64,000 nucleotides of DNA from an uncultured Sphingomonadales bacterium (GCA_903821605.1 CAIJLZ010000017.1:117853-181852); one strand, 5' to 3'. Positions 16,487-25,290 are shown, counted from the stretch's first letter. Translations and numbers: made by a program. Notes: a model not told the origin generated them from the sequence alone.

Positions 16487-17638
16487 CTAGATCGTGGCCA
16501 AGCTCCCCAGAATAACGGTCGCTTGGCTGGACAGCGTGCCGCCATTGCCATGGGCAAGTGCGACATGGACATCGGGCATCTGGTTGGCCGCTTCGCCCCG
16601 GATCTGGCGCGCCGCCTCGATAATGGCGAACAGGCCGTACATGCCGGGATGGCAGCAGGACAGGCCGCCGCCATTGGTGTTGACCGGCAGCGATCCACCG
16701 GGTGCGATATGGCCGTCGGCGACAAAGCGCCCGCCTTCGCCCTTGGGGCAGAAGCCGAGATCTTCGAGGAACAGGATCGTGTTGATGGTGAAGGCGTCGT
16801 AAAGCTGGACGACATCCATGTCCTGTGGGCCAAGCCCGGCAGCGGCATAAGCACGCGGGCCGGATTCAGCGGCGGAGGTGGTGGTGACGTCTGCCGCCTG
16901 CGCGATCGAATTCCACCAGGTCGCGGCGGCCGCACCCAATAGCGGGACGGGCTTGGGATGAAGGCCACGGGCGCGATCGGTCCGGGTCATGACAATCGCC
17001 GCGCCGCCATCTGTCACCAGACAACAGTCGCGCACCGAGATCGGCGAGCTGACCATGCGCGCGGCGAGACAGTCCTCGATGCTGAGCGGACCCTTGGCAA
17101 AGGCCTCGGGGTTGGTGTTGGCCCATTGCCGCGCCGCGACGGCGACGGCCGCCATATGTTCGCGCGTCGTGCCATAATCATGCATGTGCCGCGCGGCGGC
17201 GAGCGCATAGGGCGATACCGGGAAGAGCGGGCGATAAGGCAAATCCCACGCATTTGGCCGGAAGGCGGAGGCGAGCTTGCCGCTATTGGTGCGCTGGTTC
17301 GATCCATAAGCGATCAACGCCGTGTCGATATAACCGGCATCGATCATCATCGCGGCGGTGATCATGTGGCACATGAACGACGATCCGCCGGTGCGGTTAT
17401 TATCGGTGAATCGGGGGCTTAGCCCGAAATATTCGGCGAGCGACATGCCCGCGAAGAAATCGTCCGGCAGGCAGATGAACAGCCCATCGATGTCGGCCAT
17501 GTTGAGGCCCGCATCGGCCACCGCGCGCAACGACGCCTGTGCCGCGATTTCCAGCGAACTATGGCCCGGCGCTTCACCCATGCCATAGGTTGCATAGCCG
17601 GCAATCGCGGTCCGGCCGCGTGGGAAGTTGCCACCCAT
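16487..17638 (-). CDS. Thiolase-like protein of the lipid-transfer (SCP-x/Ltp) group
   Basis: 383 residues of thiolase fold: an N-terminal ASLRAVADAGLNMADIDGLF and a C-terminal NGGGLSCCHPGMYGLF. Around the usual nucleophile the sequence reads NRTGGSSFMCHMITAA, with GGSS where degradative thiolases have the catalytic Cys motif; a Cys follows at residue 90. Ltp-type relatives act with a DUF35 partner, either as thiolase or as retro-aldol lyase on branched side chains. The DUF35 gene is immediately upstream and overlaps by one base (TGATG), strongly supporting a two-protein complex. Which of the two reactions applies is open. Confidence 0.87.
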   Translation of the reverse strand: MGGNFPRGRTAIAGYATYGMGEAPGHSSLEIAAQASLRAVADAGLNMADIDGLFICLPDDFFAGMSLAEYFGLSPRFTDNNRTGGSSFMCHMITAAMMIDAGYIDTALIAYGSNQRTNSGKLASAFRPNAWDLPYRPLFPVSPYALAAARHMHDYGTTREHMAAVAVAARQWANTNPEAFAKGPLSIEDCLAARMVSSPISVRDCCLVTDGGAAIVMTRTDRARGLHPKPVPLLGAAAATWWNSIAQAADVTTTSAAESGPRAYAAAGLGPQDMDVVQLYDAFTINTILFLEDLGFCPKGEGGRFVADGHIAPGGSLPVNTNGGGLSCCHPGMYGLFAIIEAARQIRGEAANQMPDVHVALAHGNGGTLSSQATVILGSLATI

Positions 17639-18036
17639 CAGCCTTTCTCCCCAATCGGTTCGAACACCAGCAGCGGCGCATCCTGTTCGGTGATGATCCG
17701 GGCACAGACCCGCATGCCGATATGCACTTGTTCCGCGGGCACGCCATCGACCCGGCTCATCAGCCGCGCCCCTTCATCAAGGTCGATCAGCGCGACATGA
17801 TAGGGTAGTTGTGGCGGCTTCTGGTTGATGACGGTCACGCTATAGACGGTGCCAAGCCCGGCGGCCTCGATCCATTCAAGGTCCGTCTCACCGGTGCCCG
17901 GCTCGGCCCAACGCGGGGGGAAGAACACCGTACCAGACCCTTTGGCGCGTTGCAGCAAGAGCCGACCTTCGGCCAATGCCTTGCGCCAGGTCGCTTCCGG
18001 GCCTTCGGGCAATGTGGCCATGGCCGGATTGCTCAT
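17638..18036 (-). CDS. DUF35 OB-fold protein lacking zinc-ribbon cysteines
   Basis: 132 residues. The rubredoxin-like zinc ribbon that normally opens this family (LQRC..CG....PPR..CP.C) is present in outline but reads LLLQRAKGSGTVFFPPR and then WAEPGTGETDLEW: all four cysteines are gone. The OB fold follows (GLGTVYSVTVIN, YHVALIDLDEGARL). Partners of Ltp-type thiolases or aldolases have this architecture. It overlaps the CoA-transferase gene by four bases upstream and the thiolase-like gene by one base downstream. Confidence 0.87.
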   Translation of the reverse strand: MSNPAMATLPEGPEATWRKALAEGRLLLQRAKGSGTVFFPPRWAEPGTGETDLEWIEAAGLGTVYSVTVINQKPPQLPYHVALIDLDEGARLMSRVDGVPAEQVHIGMRVCARIITEQDAPLLVFEPIGEKG

Positions 18037-19259
18037 GCCGCGTCCTCGGCTGCTTTCGGGGTGCGCACGGCGCCACTGGCGACGAGCCGTTCGATGGTCG
18101 CGGCATCAAGCCCCAGTTCGTCAAGGATGGCGAGGCTGTCCCCCCCTAAGATCGGCCCTGCATCGCCGATGGCACCGGGGGTGGCCGAGAAGCTGGTCGG
18201 AATGCCCGGGAAGCGGAGCTTGCCCTGATCACTGTCGCGCTCTTCCCAGAAACCGGTCTCGACAAGGTGGCGATCATGCAGCAACTCGCTCAGGCTCGCG
18301 ATGGGCATGGCTGGGATTTCGGCGGTGCGGAACAAGTCCATCCATTCGGCGCTGGTCCGTTCCTCCATCACCTCGGCCAGCTTGCCCAGCACCTTGCCGA
18401 TATTCTCGGTACGGCTGCGCATCGAATTGAACATCGGGTCCTTCGACCAATCGGGATCGCCAATGGCGGCGAAGAAGGAACGCCAATGCTTATCATTGTA
18501 GATCATTACGCCGATATAGCCGTCGCGGGTGCGATAGGGGCGGCGGGATTCAGATGTGGCGCGGGGATATTCCGGCGGGCCGAGCGGCGGTTCGAACAGC
18601 GAGCCGCAAATATGCTCCACCGAGGCGAAGGAGACGAGCGTCTCGAACATCGGGACTTCGATTTCCTGACCCATGCCGGTTTTTTCGCGGGCATAGAGTG
18701 CGGCTATGACGGCATAAGTGCCGGTCAGTCCCGCCACCTTGTCGGCCACGACGGTCGCGAGATAGGTTGGCACCCCGCCCGAGAGCCGCGCCTGCAAATC
18801 GACGATGCCCGATGCCGCCTGCACGATATCATCATAGGCCGGATAGTCGCGATATGGGCCGGAGCGCGCAAAGCCATAGAGATTGGCATAGATGATGCGC
18901 GGATTAACGGCCTTGAGCGCGTCATAATCAAGCCCGAGCCGGGCAATCGCCTGGGCGCGCATCGAATGGATGAACACGTCCGCCGTTTCGGCGAGCTTGA
19001 GCAGCACCGCCTTGGCTTCAGCCTGTTTGAGGTCGAGCACCAGACTGCGCTTGCCGCGGTTGACGTTGATGAACATGCCGCCGCGATCGGGGCTGTGGCC
19101 GGGGGGCAGATAGCGGGTGGTATCGCCATCGGGGCTTTCGATCTTGACCACATCCGCGCCGAGATCGGCAAAAATCTGGGTCGCATAGGGGCCCATCAGC
19201 ACGCTGGTCAGGTCCAGCACGCGCACCCCGGCTAGCGGGCCTTGTCCGCGTCCGCTCAT
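18033..19259 (-). CDS. Class III CoA-transferase (CaiB/BaiF family)
   Basis: 408 residues. The N-terminus LAGVRVLDLTSVLMGPYATQ, then LGADVVKIESPDGD and NRGKRSLVLDLK, are diagnostic for formyl-CoA-transferase-like enzymes, and YDDIVQAASG near residue 143 carries the Asp that forms the aspartyl-CoA intermediate. It would move CoA from one acyl-CoA to a free acid. It is first in a tightly packed leftward operon with DUF35 and the thiolase-like gene. No strong ribosome site was seen before ATG 19259. Confidence 0.93.
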   Translation of the reverse strand: MSGRGQGPLAGVRVLDLTSVLMGPYATQIFADLGADVVKIESPDGDTTRYLPPGHSPDRGGMFINVNRGKRSLVLDLKQAEAKAVLLKLAETADVFIHSMRAQAIARLGLDYDALKAVNPRIIYANLYGFARSGPYRDYPAYDDIVQAASGIVDLQARLSGGVPTYLATVVADKVAGLTGTYAVIAALYAREKTGMGQEIEVPMFETLVSFASVEHICGSLFEPPLGPPEYPRATSESRRPYRTRDGYIGVMIYNDKHWRSFFAAIGDPDWSKDPMFNSMRSRTENIGKVLGKLAEVMEERTSAEWMDLFRTAEIPAMPIASLSELLHDRHLVETGFWEERDSDQGKLRFPGIPTSFSATPGAIGDAGPILGGDSLAILDELGLDAATIERLVASGAVRTPKAAEDAA

Positions 19260-19422
19260 CGCCGCATGTCCTGATCCTGGAAGTGCCCGTCAACCTGTGC
19301 CAAGCGATCATCCCTCCTCAATATGATGGTCATTTATCTGTCCCGGTTTGGCCGGTGTATCTGTGACCCGATGTGCGTCGGTAGATGTATTGATTGCCGA
19401 ACGGGGATCGCCCCGCGTCCGG

Positions 19423-20088
19423 TCAATTGGTTGCAGGTACGGGCCGCACTTGTTCGATCTTGTTGATCAACAATTGCAGCATCGGTTCCACCATCTCCGG
19501 GTCCATCGCGCCGGTATAGAGATTGATCGCCATGCCCTCGGTCATGGTTTGGACCAAGGTCATAGCCAATTCGAACTTGGCTGGGTCGGATTGCCATTCA
19601 GGGAAGAGGCGGACGGCCTCGACATGATAGCGTTCGCGAAATTCGACCTGCAATGGCTGCAGGATGCCGGCCAGATCATCGTTGGTGCGGGCGGCGAGCG
19701 CCAGTTCGTGAAAGGCGATAAAGGCGGGCTTTTGTAGCTGTCGCCAATAGGTATGGACCAGCACTTCCGGATCATGGTTGCGGGTATCGGCGGCACGGCG
19801 GAAGGCGCGCAGGCGTTTTTCATGCAGTTCGATGATCGTCGCCTTGATCAGCGCAGACCCATTTTCGAAATGATGCAGCATCGCGCCGCGCGACAGGCCA
19901 GCTTCGGTGGCAACCTGCGGAGTTGTCGTCTTGGCATAGCCATATTTGACGAGACAGGAGATGGTCGCTTCGATCAAACGCGCACGGGTCTGGGCGCTTT
20001 TCAGCGCCTGCAACGTCGACGGCGCCCCGGTGCCGGTGCGGCTGCCCTGTCGAGCACGGTTGATTTTAGCGATCGCCAGCGCCATCAT
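19423..20088 (-). CDS. TetR-family regulator, copy A
   Basis: 221 residues. The helix-turn-helix spans about residues 52-77 (TTTPQVATEAGLSRGAMLHH). The remainder matches the paralogue at 57818 along its length, about seven residues in ten by eye, and the recognition segment LSRGAMLHHFEN is identical. GGGAG precedes the start. A copy of the palindromic operator (20104-20121) lies only 15 bases upstream of the ATG and an exact copy 100 bases upstream, so autoregulation and control of the divergent SDR are likely. It is the best candidate to be the repressor for the operator family in this window. Confidence 0.92.
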   Translation of the reverse strand: MMALAIAKINRARQGSRTGTGAPSTLQALKSAQTRARLIEATISCLVKYGYAKTTTPQVATEAGLSRGAMLHHFENGSALIKATIIELHEKRLRAFRRAADTRNHDPEVLVHTYWRQLQKPAFIAFHELALAARTNDDLAGILQPLQVEFRERYHVEAVRLFPEWQSDPAKFELAMTLVQTMTEGMAINLYTGAMDPEMVEPMLQLLINKIEQVRPVPATN

Positions 20089-20103
20089 TTACTCCCTTCG
20101 AAT

Positions 20104-20121
20104 AAACACCCATGACTTTTT
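20104..20121. promoter_or_regulatory. Near-exact AAACAnnCATGnnTGTTT operator in front of tetR copy A
   Basis: AAACACCCATGACTTTTT keeps the AAACA half-site and the CATG centre and has two mismatches in the second half. It lies 15 bases upstream of the tetR start at 20088, where a bound repressor would block that gene's own transcription. Confidence 0.6.
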
Positions 20122-20190
20122 TCAGGAGACAAAGTCAAGCGATTCACCGCTGGATTACGCGATTTTTGCCGTAACAGGCGGCGTTCAAAA

Positions 20191-20208
20191 AAACATTCAT
20201 GCCTGTTT
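20191..20208. promoter_or_regulatory. Exact AAACAnnCATGnnTGTTT operator
   Basis: AAACATTCATGCCTGTTT, a perfect match to the consensus, in the 185-base gap between tetR copy A and the SDR at 20274. Two operators in this one gap, at 20104 and 20191, would allow separate control of each direction. Confidence 0.72.
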
Positions 20209-20273
20209 ATTACTTGAACTTCGGGGCCTGCTGGTGCAGGAGCAAACGCCATAGTGGAGGAGAGGACTCGGTC

Positions 20274-21035
20274 ATGGATCTTGGACTGCAGGGAAAGAAA
20301 GCCATCATCGTCGGCGCGGCGCGCGGCATTGGTTTGGCGACGGCAGAAATTCTCGCCCGTGAGGGTTGCGATCTGGCCATTACGGCGCGTTCGGCTGATA
20401 GCGTCAAGGACGCGGTCGCGGAATTGAAGCGTTATGGCGGCAATGTCGTGGGCAAGGCCTGTAACGTCAAAAATGCCGACGAGTATAAGGAATGGCTGCA
20501 ATGGGCCGTGGCCGAACTCGGTGGCTGCGATATTCTGATCCCCTTCGCCTCTGCGGGTGGCGGACAGGGTAGCGAGAAATATTGGAGCAACGCCTTCGAA
20601 GTGGACCTGATGGGTCCGGTCCGTGCGGTTGAGGCGGTGTTGCCCTCGATGGTCGAACGTGGCGGTGGCGCGATCGTGCTGATTGCCACGACATCTGCCG
20701 GTGAAGCGATGGGCGGGGCGCAGGCCTATAACGCGCTCAAGGCTTCGCTCGTCACCTATGGCAAGCAACTGGGTCTCCAACATGGCAAGGACAAGATCCG
20801 CGTCAATGTCGTCTCGCCCGGACCTGTCGAGTTTGAAGGCGGCAATTGGGACATGATCAAGGGGACGATGGAAAAATTCTATCAGTCCCAGTTGCGCCAA
20901 CATCCGCAAGGCCGGATGGGCACGCCCGACGAAATCGCGCGCTGCATCGTGTTCATGGCCAGCCCGGCGGCGAATTGGTGCAACGGTTCGCATCTTGTCG
21001 TCGATGGTGGTTTTACCAACCGCACCCATTTCTAA
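20274..21035 (+). CDS. Short-chain dehydrogenase/reductase
   Basis: 253 residues from ATG 20274, which has GGAGGAGAGG about ten bases ahead. The cofactor motif is VGAARGIG and the catalytic motif is YNALK; VNVVSPGPVEFEGG follows as in 3-oxoacyl-ACP-reductase-like SDRs. It would oxidise an alcohol or dihydrodiol or reduce a ketone with NAD(P). A Rieske oxygenase gene starts 55 bases downstream on the same strand, so an oxygenase-dehydrogenase pair for successive steps is plausible. The promoter region carries the exact operator at 20191. Confidence 0.92.
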   Translation: MDLGLQGKKAIIVGAARGIGLATAEILAREGCDLAITARSADSVKDAVAELKRYGGNVVGKACNVKNADEYKEWLQWAVAELGGCDILIPFASAGGGQGSEKYWSNAFEVDLMGPVRAVEAVLPSMVERGGGAIVLIATTSAGEAMGGAQAYNALKASLVTYGKQLGLQHGKDKIRVNVVSPGPVEFEGGNWDMIKGTMEKFYQSQLRQHPQGRMGTPDEIARCIVFMASPAANWCNGSHLVVDGGFTNRTHF

Positions 21036-21090
21036 GTCACGCTATTTCCGGGGGTCGCAAGACCCCCTAGGACGAAACCGGACATCAGCC

Positions 21091-22422
21091 ATGGACATCA
21101 AGCGCAAGATAGATGTCATTCGCGTCAATCCCGAGGATTGGCCGAATGGCACGCCAGCCGGTAAAATCCCGGATCCGGAACTGGGATATGATCTGATCCC
21201 GGTGGAACGCTATACCAGCGACGCTTTCATGAAGCTCGAATGGGATCACATGTGGACCAAGGTCTGGCTGCTCGGCGGCCGGTCGGACGACATGCCCAAT
21301 CCGGGTGATTATATCTGCACCGAGATCGGTAAGGAATCGGTGCTGATCGTGCGTCAGGAAGATGGTTCAGTTCGGGCTTTCCCGAATGTGTGTCTCCATC
21401 GCGGCAACCGGTTGCGGCCGGAAGGGCTTGGCAATGCCGAGAATTTCCGCTGCATGTACCATCACTGGACCTATGACCGCGCAGGTTGCATCACCCGCAT
21501 TCCGGATCTAGACACTTTTCCGCAGGGCGCACCGCCCGAGGGGAAATTGCCCTCCTATCCGTGCGGTGAATGGGGCAGCTTTGTCTGGTATTCGCTCAAC
21601 CCTGATGTTGAGCCGCTCGAAACCTATCTCGATCCAATGCAACAGCATCTCGGCCCCTATCATTTCGAACGCATGGCGTTGGTGCGTGATGTTACCGTGG
21701 AATGGGACTGCAACTGGAAGGCGGCGGTCGACGCCTTCTCCGAGACCTATCATGTGCAGGGCATCCATCCGCAGCTGCAATGGTATCTCGACGATGTGAA
21801 TATCCAGATCGATTGCGTGGGCAAGCATAGCCGTTATCTCGTGCCGTTCGCGGCGATCAGCCCGCGCGTCGCGGTGCCGTCCAGCATTCCGCCAGCGATT
21901 TACGATATCATGGTCAAGGCAGGCATGGACCCGGCCGAATATGAAGGCCGCGTCACCGACATTCGGCGTGACGTGCAGTTGTTCAAGCGCAAGCATGGCG
22001 CGGCGCAGGGGCGCGACTATAGCGAACTGAACGACGACCAATTGACCGATGACTACCACTATACCATCTTTCCGAATGTCTCGTTGAACGTCCACGCGGA
22101 TGACGTGATGATGTTCCGCATGCGGCCGCACGCGACTGATCCGGACAAGATGTTGTATGACGTCTGGGTGTTCGAACTGGTGCCCGATGGCGAACCATGG
22201 CCGGATCGGGTGAAGCATCGCCATTTCAAACATGGCGAACGTTCGATTGGTCAGGTGCTTGATCAGGACGCCTATAATCTGCCGACGGTCCAGAAGGGCA
22301 TGCACGCGGATTCATTCAAGGGTCTGTGGATCGGCGATCAGGAACTGCGCATCCGCCATTTCCACAAGGTCATTGATGATTATGTCTATGGGCCAAATGG
22401 CAAGCCGCGAGATGCTGGCTGA
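21091..22422 (+). CDS. Rieske non-haem iron oxygenase, alpha subunit
   Basis: 443 residues from ATG 21091; the open frame starts earlier but that part overlaps the SDR. Rieske ligands are C101, H103 (CLHRG) and C121, H124 (CMYHH). The catalytic site is DAFSETYHVQGIH with D214 bridging and H221, H226 binding iron. The C-terminus RIRHFHKVIDDYVYG resembles that of the oxygenase at 25290 (RLRHFHVELDRYIND), marking the two as paralogues. It is in one unit with the SDR at 20274, ends before a strong terminator, and has no beta subunit or ferredoxin alongside. Confidence 0.93.
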   Translation: MDIKRKIDVIRVNPEDWPNGTPAGKIPDPELGYDLIPVERYTSDAFMKLEWDHMWTKVWLLGGRSDDMPNPGDYICTEIGKESVLIVRQEDGSVRAFPNVCLHRGNRLRPEGLGNAENFRCMYHHWTYDRAGCITRIPDLDTFPQGAPPEGKLPSYPCGEWGSFVWYSLNPDVEPLETYLDPMQQHLGPYHFERMALVRDVTVEWDCNWKAAVDAFSETYHVQGIHPQLQWYLDDVNIQIDCVGKHSRYLVPFAAISPRVAVPSSIPPAIYDIMVKAGMDPAEYEGRVTDIRRDVQLFKRKHGAAQGRDYSELNDDQLTDDYHYTIFPNVSLNVHADDVMMFRMRPHATDPDKMLYDVWVFELVPDGEPWPDRVKHRHFKHGERSIGQVLDQDAYNLPTVQKGMHADSFKGLWIGDQELRIRHFHKVIDDYVYGPNGKPRDAG

Positions 22423-22453
22423 TCACACCCTCCATTTTGGTAACGCATGATAA

Positions 22454-22488
22454 AAAGGCCGGTGAAGCATCTCGCTTCGCCGGCCTTT
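22454..22488. terminator. Bidirectional rho-independent terminator
   Basis: A 15-base stem, AAAGGCCGGTGAAGC paired with GCTTCGCCGGCCTTT (one wobble), closes a five-base loop. It lies between the end of the Rieske gene (plus) and the end of the SDR at 22524 (minus), with A and T tracts on both sides, so it can serve both genes. Confidence 0.88.
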
Positions 22489-22523
22489 GATGTGGAGTGT
22501 GTTGCTGAAAAGGGGTGGCCCGA

Positions 22524-23429
22524 TCAGGCCGCGCCATCTTCCTTGAAATAATCGGGCATGCCTGCGGGCCAGACCGTGCCCCATTGCGCCTGCCCACCAT
22601 CGATGATGATCAGGTCGCCATTGATGAAGCGGCCCGCCGGTGACGAGAGGTACAGCACCTGTTCGGCAATGTCCCATGCGTTGCCGCGCATCTTCATCGG
22701 ATTGGCGTTGTGGAAGCGTTGCAGCGCTTCTTCCGGATAGACGTTAAAGCCCTCGGTCTCGATCACGCCCGGTCCGACGCAATTGATGCGGATCTTATGG
22801 GGCGCCCATTCCGTGGCCAGCGTTTTCGAGAGATAAATCACGCCCGCGCGCGCGGCACAGTTATGGGCGGCCTGCGGCATGCCGCGTTCGACATTGGTCA
22901 CCACGTTGACGATATTGCCCGGCTTGCCGCTGTCGCGCCAGCGCTTGGCGGCTTCCTGCATCATCCACCACGTGCCGTTCAGGTTGATGTCGATGATCGT
23001 CATCCAACCCTTGCGCGAAAAATCGATCGCATCCTGCGAATAATTGCCGCCGGCATTGTTGACCAGCGTGTCGATGCCCCCGAAATGATCCCAGACATCG
23101 CCGACCAGTTGTTCAACCGCTTCCGGATCGCGAATCGTCATCTCGCGGATGAAGATGTCCTTGCCGGTGAATTCCTTGATCAGTTCCTGGGTGCGTTCCA
23201 GCTTGGATTGGGTGCGGCCGCAGATCGCGACATTGGCCCCCAGCCGACTGGCGAGAATCGCGGTGGCCTTGCCCATGCCGCTGCCGCCGCCGGAAATCAG
23301 CAGGGTCTTGCCCTCCAACATGTCCGAACGAAAGACAGTCTCCCTTTTGCCGAGCAATTCTTCGTCAAGGCCGCGCTTGGGTCGGCTTGGGTCCTGAATG
23401 GCGGGCCGGTCGGCCTTGGGGGTTGTCAT
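22524..23429 (-). CDS. SDR-family protein without the YxxxK motif (enoyl-CoA-reductase-like)
   Basis: 301 residues from ATG 23429, which has GAGGAGA ahead; the ATG at 23447 lies in that ribosome site. The NAD(P) motif GGGSGMGKATAI and NNAGG are intact, but the catalytic YxxxK position reads NCAAR in AAHNCAARAGVIYLSK. The same region in peroxisomal trans-2-enoyl-CoA and 2,4-dienoyl-CoA reductases has HxGAARAGV, so a CoA-ester double-bond reductase is the best guess. It is divergent from the SDR at 23673 across an operator (23597). Confidence 0.86.
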   Translation of the reverse strand: MTTPKADRPAIQDPSRPKRGLDEELLGKRETVFRSDMLEGKTLLISGGGSGMGKATAILASRLGANVAICGRTQSKLERTQELIKEFTGKDIFIREMTIRDPEAVEQLVGDVWDHFGGIDTLVNNAGGNYSQDAIDFSRKGWMTIIDINLNGTWWMMQEAAKRWRDSGKPGNIVNVVTNVERGMPQAAHNCAARAGVIYLSKTLATEWAPHKIRINCVGPGVIETEGFNVYPEEALQRFHNANPMKMRGNAWDIAEQVLYLSSPAGRFINGDLIIIDGGQAQWGTVWPAGMPDYFKEDGAA

Positions 23430-23596
23430 CGGTCTTGTTCTCCTCATTCACCAGTTCGCGCAGGGATCGGTCTATTCGACCGACCGCCTTTAGCGCTTTC
23501 GCTGGCGGACATCCTCTTTATGCGCGAAGGTATCTCATATGTCCTTCGTCAGGATTGGCTCCTAGCATGATTCTCAGGTTGAAGTCTTTTAAATTA

Positions 23597-23614
23597 AAAC
23601 AAGCATGATTGTTT
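23597..23614. promoter_or_regulatory. Exact AAACAnnCATGnnTGTTT operator
   Basis: AAACAAGCATGATTGTTT, a perfect consensus match, in the gap between the divergent SDR genes at 23429 and 23673. It is followed five bases later by TTGACA (23619-23624), a good -35 for the rightward SDR, so a bound protein would cover or abut that promoter. Confidence 0.75.
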
Positions 23615-23672
23615 TGTTTTGACAAGGTGACGTCAAGCTGAAAAGCATGCACCCAACAAGGAGAGGAACAAC

Positions 23673-24458
23673 ATGAACCGAGTAGCAGGAAAAATTGCGT
23701 TGGTAACGGGCGGCGGCTCTGGTTTGGGCAAGGCGGATTGCTTGTTGCTCGCGGCTGAGGGCGCGACTGTTTATGTGGCCGATATCAATGACGCCGGCGC
23801 ACAGGCCGTGGCGGCGGAGATCACATCGCTTGGCGGCAAGGCCCATGCGCTTCATCTTGATGTCAGTTCGGAAGCGGATTGGCTCGCGGCTTATGCCGAG
23901 ATCGACAAGGCGCAGGGTCGGCTCGATACGTTGGTGAACAACGCCGGTATCGTCATTGTCGCCGATCCGGAAGAAACGACGACCGAACAGTTCAACCGCG
24001 CCATGTCGGTGATGGTCACGGGCGTGTTCTTCGGGTGCAAGCACGGGTTGAAACTGTTGGCCAAGTCCAAGGCCGGGTCGATCATCAACATTTCATCAAC
24101 CGCCAGCCATTTTGGCTACGCGCCGTTTTTCGCTTATTCGGCGGCCAAGGGCGCAGTGCGCTCGATGAGCAAGTCGATTGCGGTGCATTGTCAGGACAAG
24201 GGCTATCCGGTGCGGGTTAACACCCTGCATCCGGCGTCGATCGAAACACCGATGATCCAGTCGGCCGAAGGTCGGCTGGGCCAAGACCGCGAAGTGCCGG
24301 AGGGTGTGCTGCCCTTTGGTGCCGTTGGGTCACCCAAGGACGTGGCCAATCTCGTGCTGTTCCTTGCCAGCGACGAATCGCGCTTCCTTACGGGTGGCGA
24401 ATATCTTGTTGATAACGGGCTGGCGATCCGGCCCGGTTTTGTCAGCGGTGGTGACTGA
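23673..24458 (+). CDS. Short-chain dehydrogenase/reductase
   Basis: 261 residues. It has the classical SDR motifs TGGGSGLG near the start, NNAG, and YSAAK as the catalytic motif, with VRVNTLHPASIETPM after it. AAGGAGAGGAACAAC leads into ATG 23673. Its closest look-alikes are cyclic-alcohol and hydroxysteroid-type NAD-dependent dehydrogenases, but specificity is not readable. It is preceded by the operator at 23597 and ends before a paired repeat. Confidence 0.92.
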   Translation: MNRVAGKIALVTGGGSGLGKADCLLLAAEGATVYVADINDAGAQAVAAEITSLGGKAHALHLDVSSEADWLAAYAEIDKAQGRLDTLVNNAGIVIVADPEETTTEQFNRAMSVMVTGVFFGCKHGLKLLAKSKAGSIINISSTASHFGYAPFFAYSAAKGAVRSMSKSIAVHCQDKGYPVRVNTLHPASIETPMIQSAEGRLGQDREVPEGVLPFGAVGSPKDVANLVLFLASDESRFLTGGEYLVDNGLAIRPGFVSGGD

Positions 24459-24481
24459 TCACGGCGGATAAGGCGGGATCC

Positions 24482-24602
24482 GGATGCTGAACCAAGTTCA
24501 GCATGACGAGGTGGGAAATGATATGGGGGAGGGGTGCGGCTATTGGGCCGTTGCCCCCTCCCAAATGAATTCGTCACCCTGAACTTGGTTCAGGGTCCAT
24601 CC
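24482..24602. repeat. Paired sphingomonad-type hairpin repeats
   Basis: Two units flank a G/C-rich spacer: GGATGCTGAACCAAGTTCAG at 24482, whose core GCTGAACCAAGTTCAGC is self-complementary, and CCCTGAACTTGGTTCAGGG inside 24572-24602. The spacer itself contains pairing GGGGAGGGG and CCCCCTCCC runs. It lies between convergent genes ending at 24458 and 24619 and may also terminate them. A second pair is at 44777-44915. Confidence 0.8.
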
Positions 24603-24618
24603 TCCATCCTCCACCCGC

Positions 24619-24921
24619 TTATTGATATGACCGGAAGAACTGCAATTCCATGTCCGCAGCGAGGCATGCGAGGACCGGGGGGACGAGCCGGTCGTGGAAG
24701 TCGATGTGCATATGGTGCTCGAACGCGGCATCGTCCTTGAAGGTCGCGACGACGTAGAACAGGTTCTCGTCACTATCAGCCTGCATCAATTCATACACCA
24801 GAGCGTCGGGCTCATGGGCGAAGACAAGGTGCTTCAACTCGGTTTGGAGGGCGATGAATTCTGCGCGCTTTTCGGGCAAGACCCGCAGCGTTGCGATGAA
24901 GGATTTGGCGGTGGTTGCCAT
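24619..24921 (-). CDS. ABM-domain (antibiotic biosynthesis monooxygenase-like) protein
   Basis: 100 residues with the dimeric alpha+beta ferredoxin-like ABM pattern: FIATLRVLPEKRAEFIALQ, then EPDALVYELMQADSDENLFYVVATFKDDAAFEHHMH. Relatives are cofactor-free quinol monooxygenases or small heme/aldehyde enzymes. It is second of two such genes downstream of the Rieske oxygenase at 25290, on the same strand, 81 bases after the first. Low similarity between the pair suggests different substrates or a heterodimer. Confidence 0.8.
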   Translation of the reverse strand: MATTAKSFIATLRVLPEKRAEFIALQTELKHLVFAHEPDALVYELMQADSDENLFYVVATFKDDAAFEHHMHIDFHDRLVPPVLACLAADMELQFFRSYQ

Positions 24922-25002
24922 GAATGCGCCTCATATTCATTTGGGTTGTGATCGAAAAAAAGCGGCGCAGGCTGATGGCCCGCGCCGCCTTGTCCAACAA
25001 GT

Positions 25003-25290
25003 TTAGCCGATATCGTGGAGATATTCGCGGTGATAGGTACCTTCCATGCACGCAATCGTATCCGCGATCAGCGCGACATTTTTCGGGTTTTCCATGTGCG
25101 CCTTGTCGCCTGCCTCGGTGGTGAAGCTTTCCAACACCGCGAACATGCCCGGCTCGTCGAGGCGGTAGAATTTATAGGCGAGCGTTTCCGGCTCCTCCTT
25201 GGCGATTTCCTCCATCTGGGCGACCAGACGCAGGAAATCGGCTTCTTTTTCCGATTTGATCCGGAACCGTGCGAGAAAGGTGCAGGCCAT
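25003..25290 (-). CDS. ABM-domain protein coupled to a Rieske oxygenase
   Basis: 95 residues from ATG 25290, which overlaps the stop of the upstream Rieske gene (TAATG); an in-frame ATG at 25302 lies inside that gene and its ribosome site is poor. The pattern CTFLARFRIKSEKEADFLRL, EPETLAYKFYRLDEPGMFAV and the His-Met segment KAHMENP match ABM-family dimers. Translational coupling to the oxygenase suggests it acts on the oxygenase product, for example as a quinol or aldehyde oxidising enzyme. Confidence 0.82.
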   Translation of the reverse strand: MACTFLARFRIKSEKEADFLRLVAQMEEIAKEEPETLAYKFYRLDEPGMFAVLESFTTEAGDKAHMENPKNVALIADTIACMEGTYHREYLHDIG

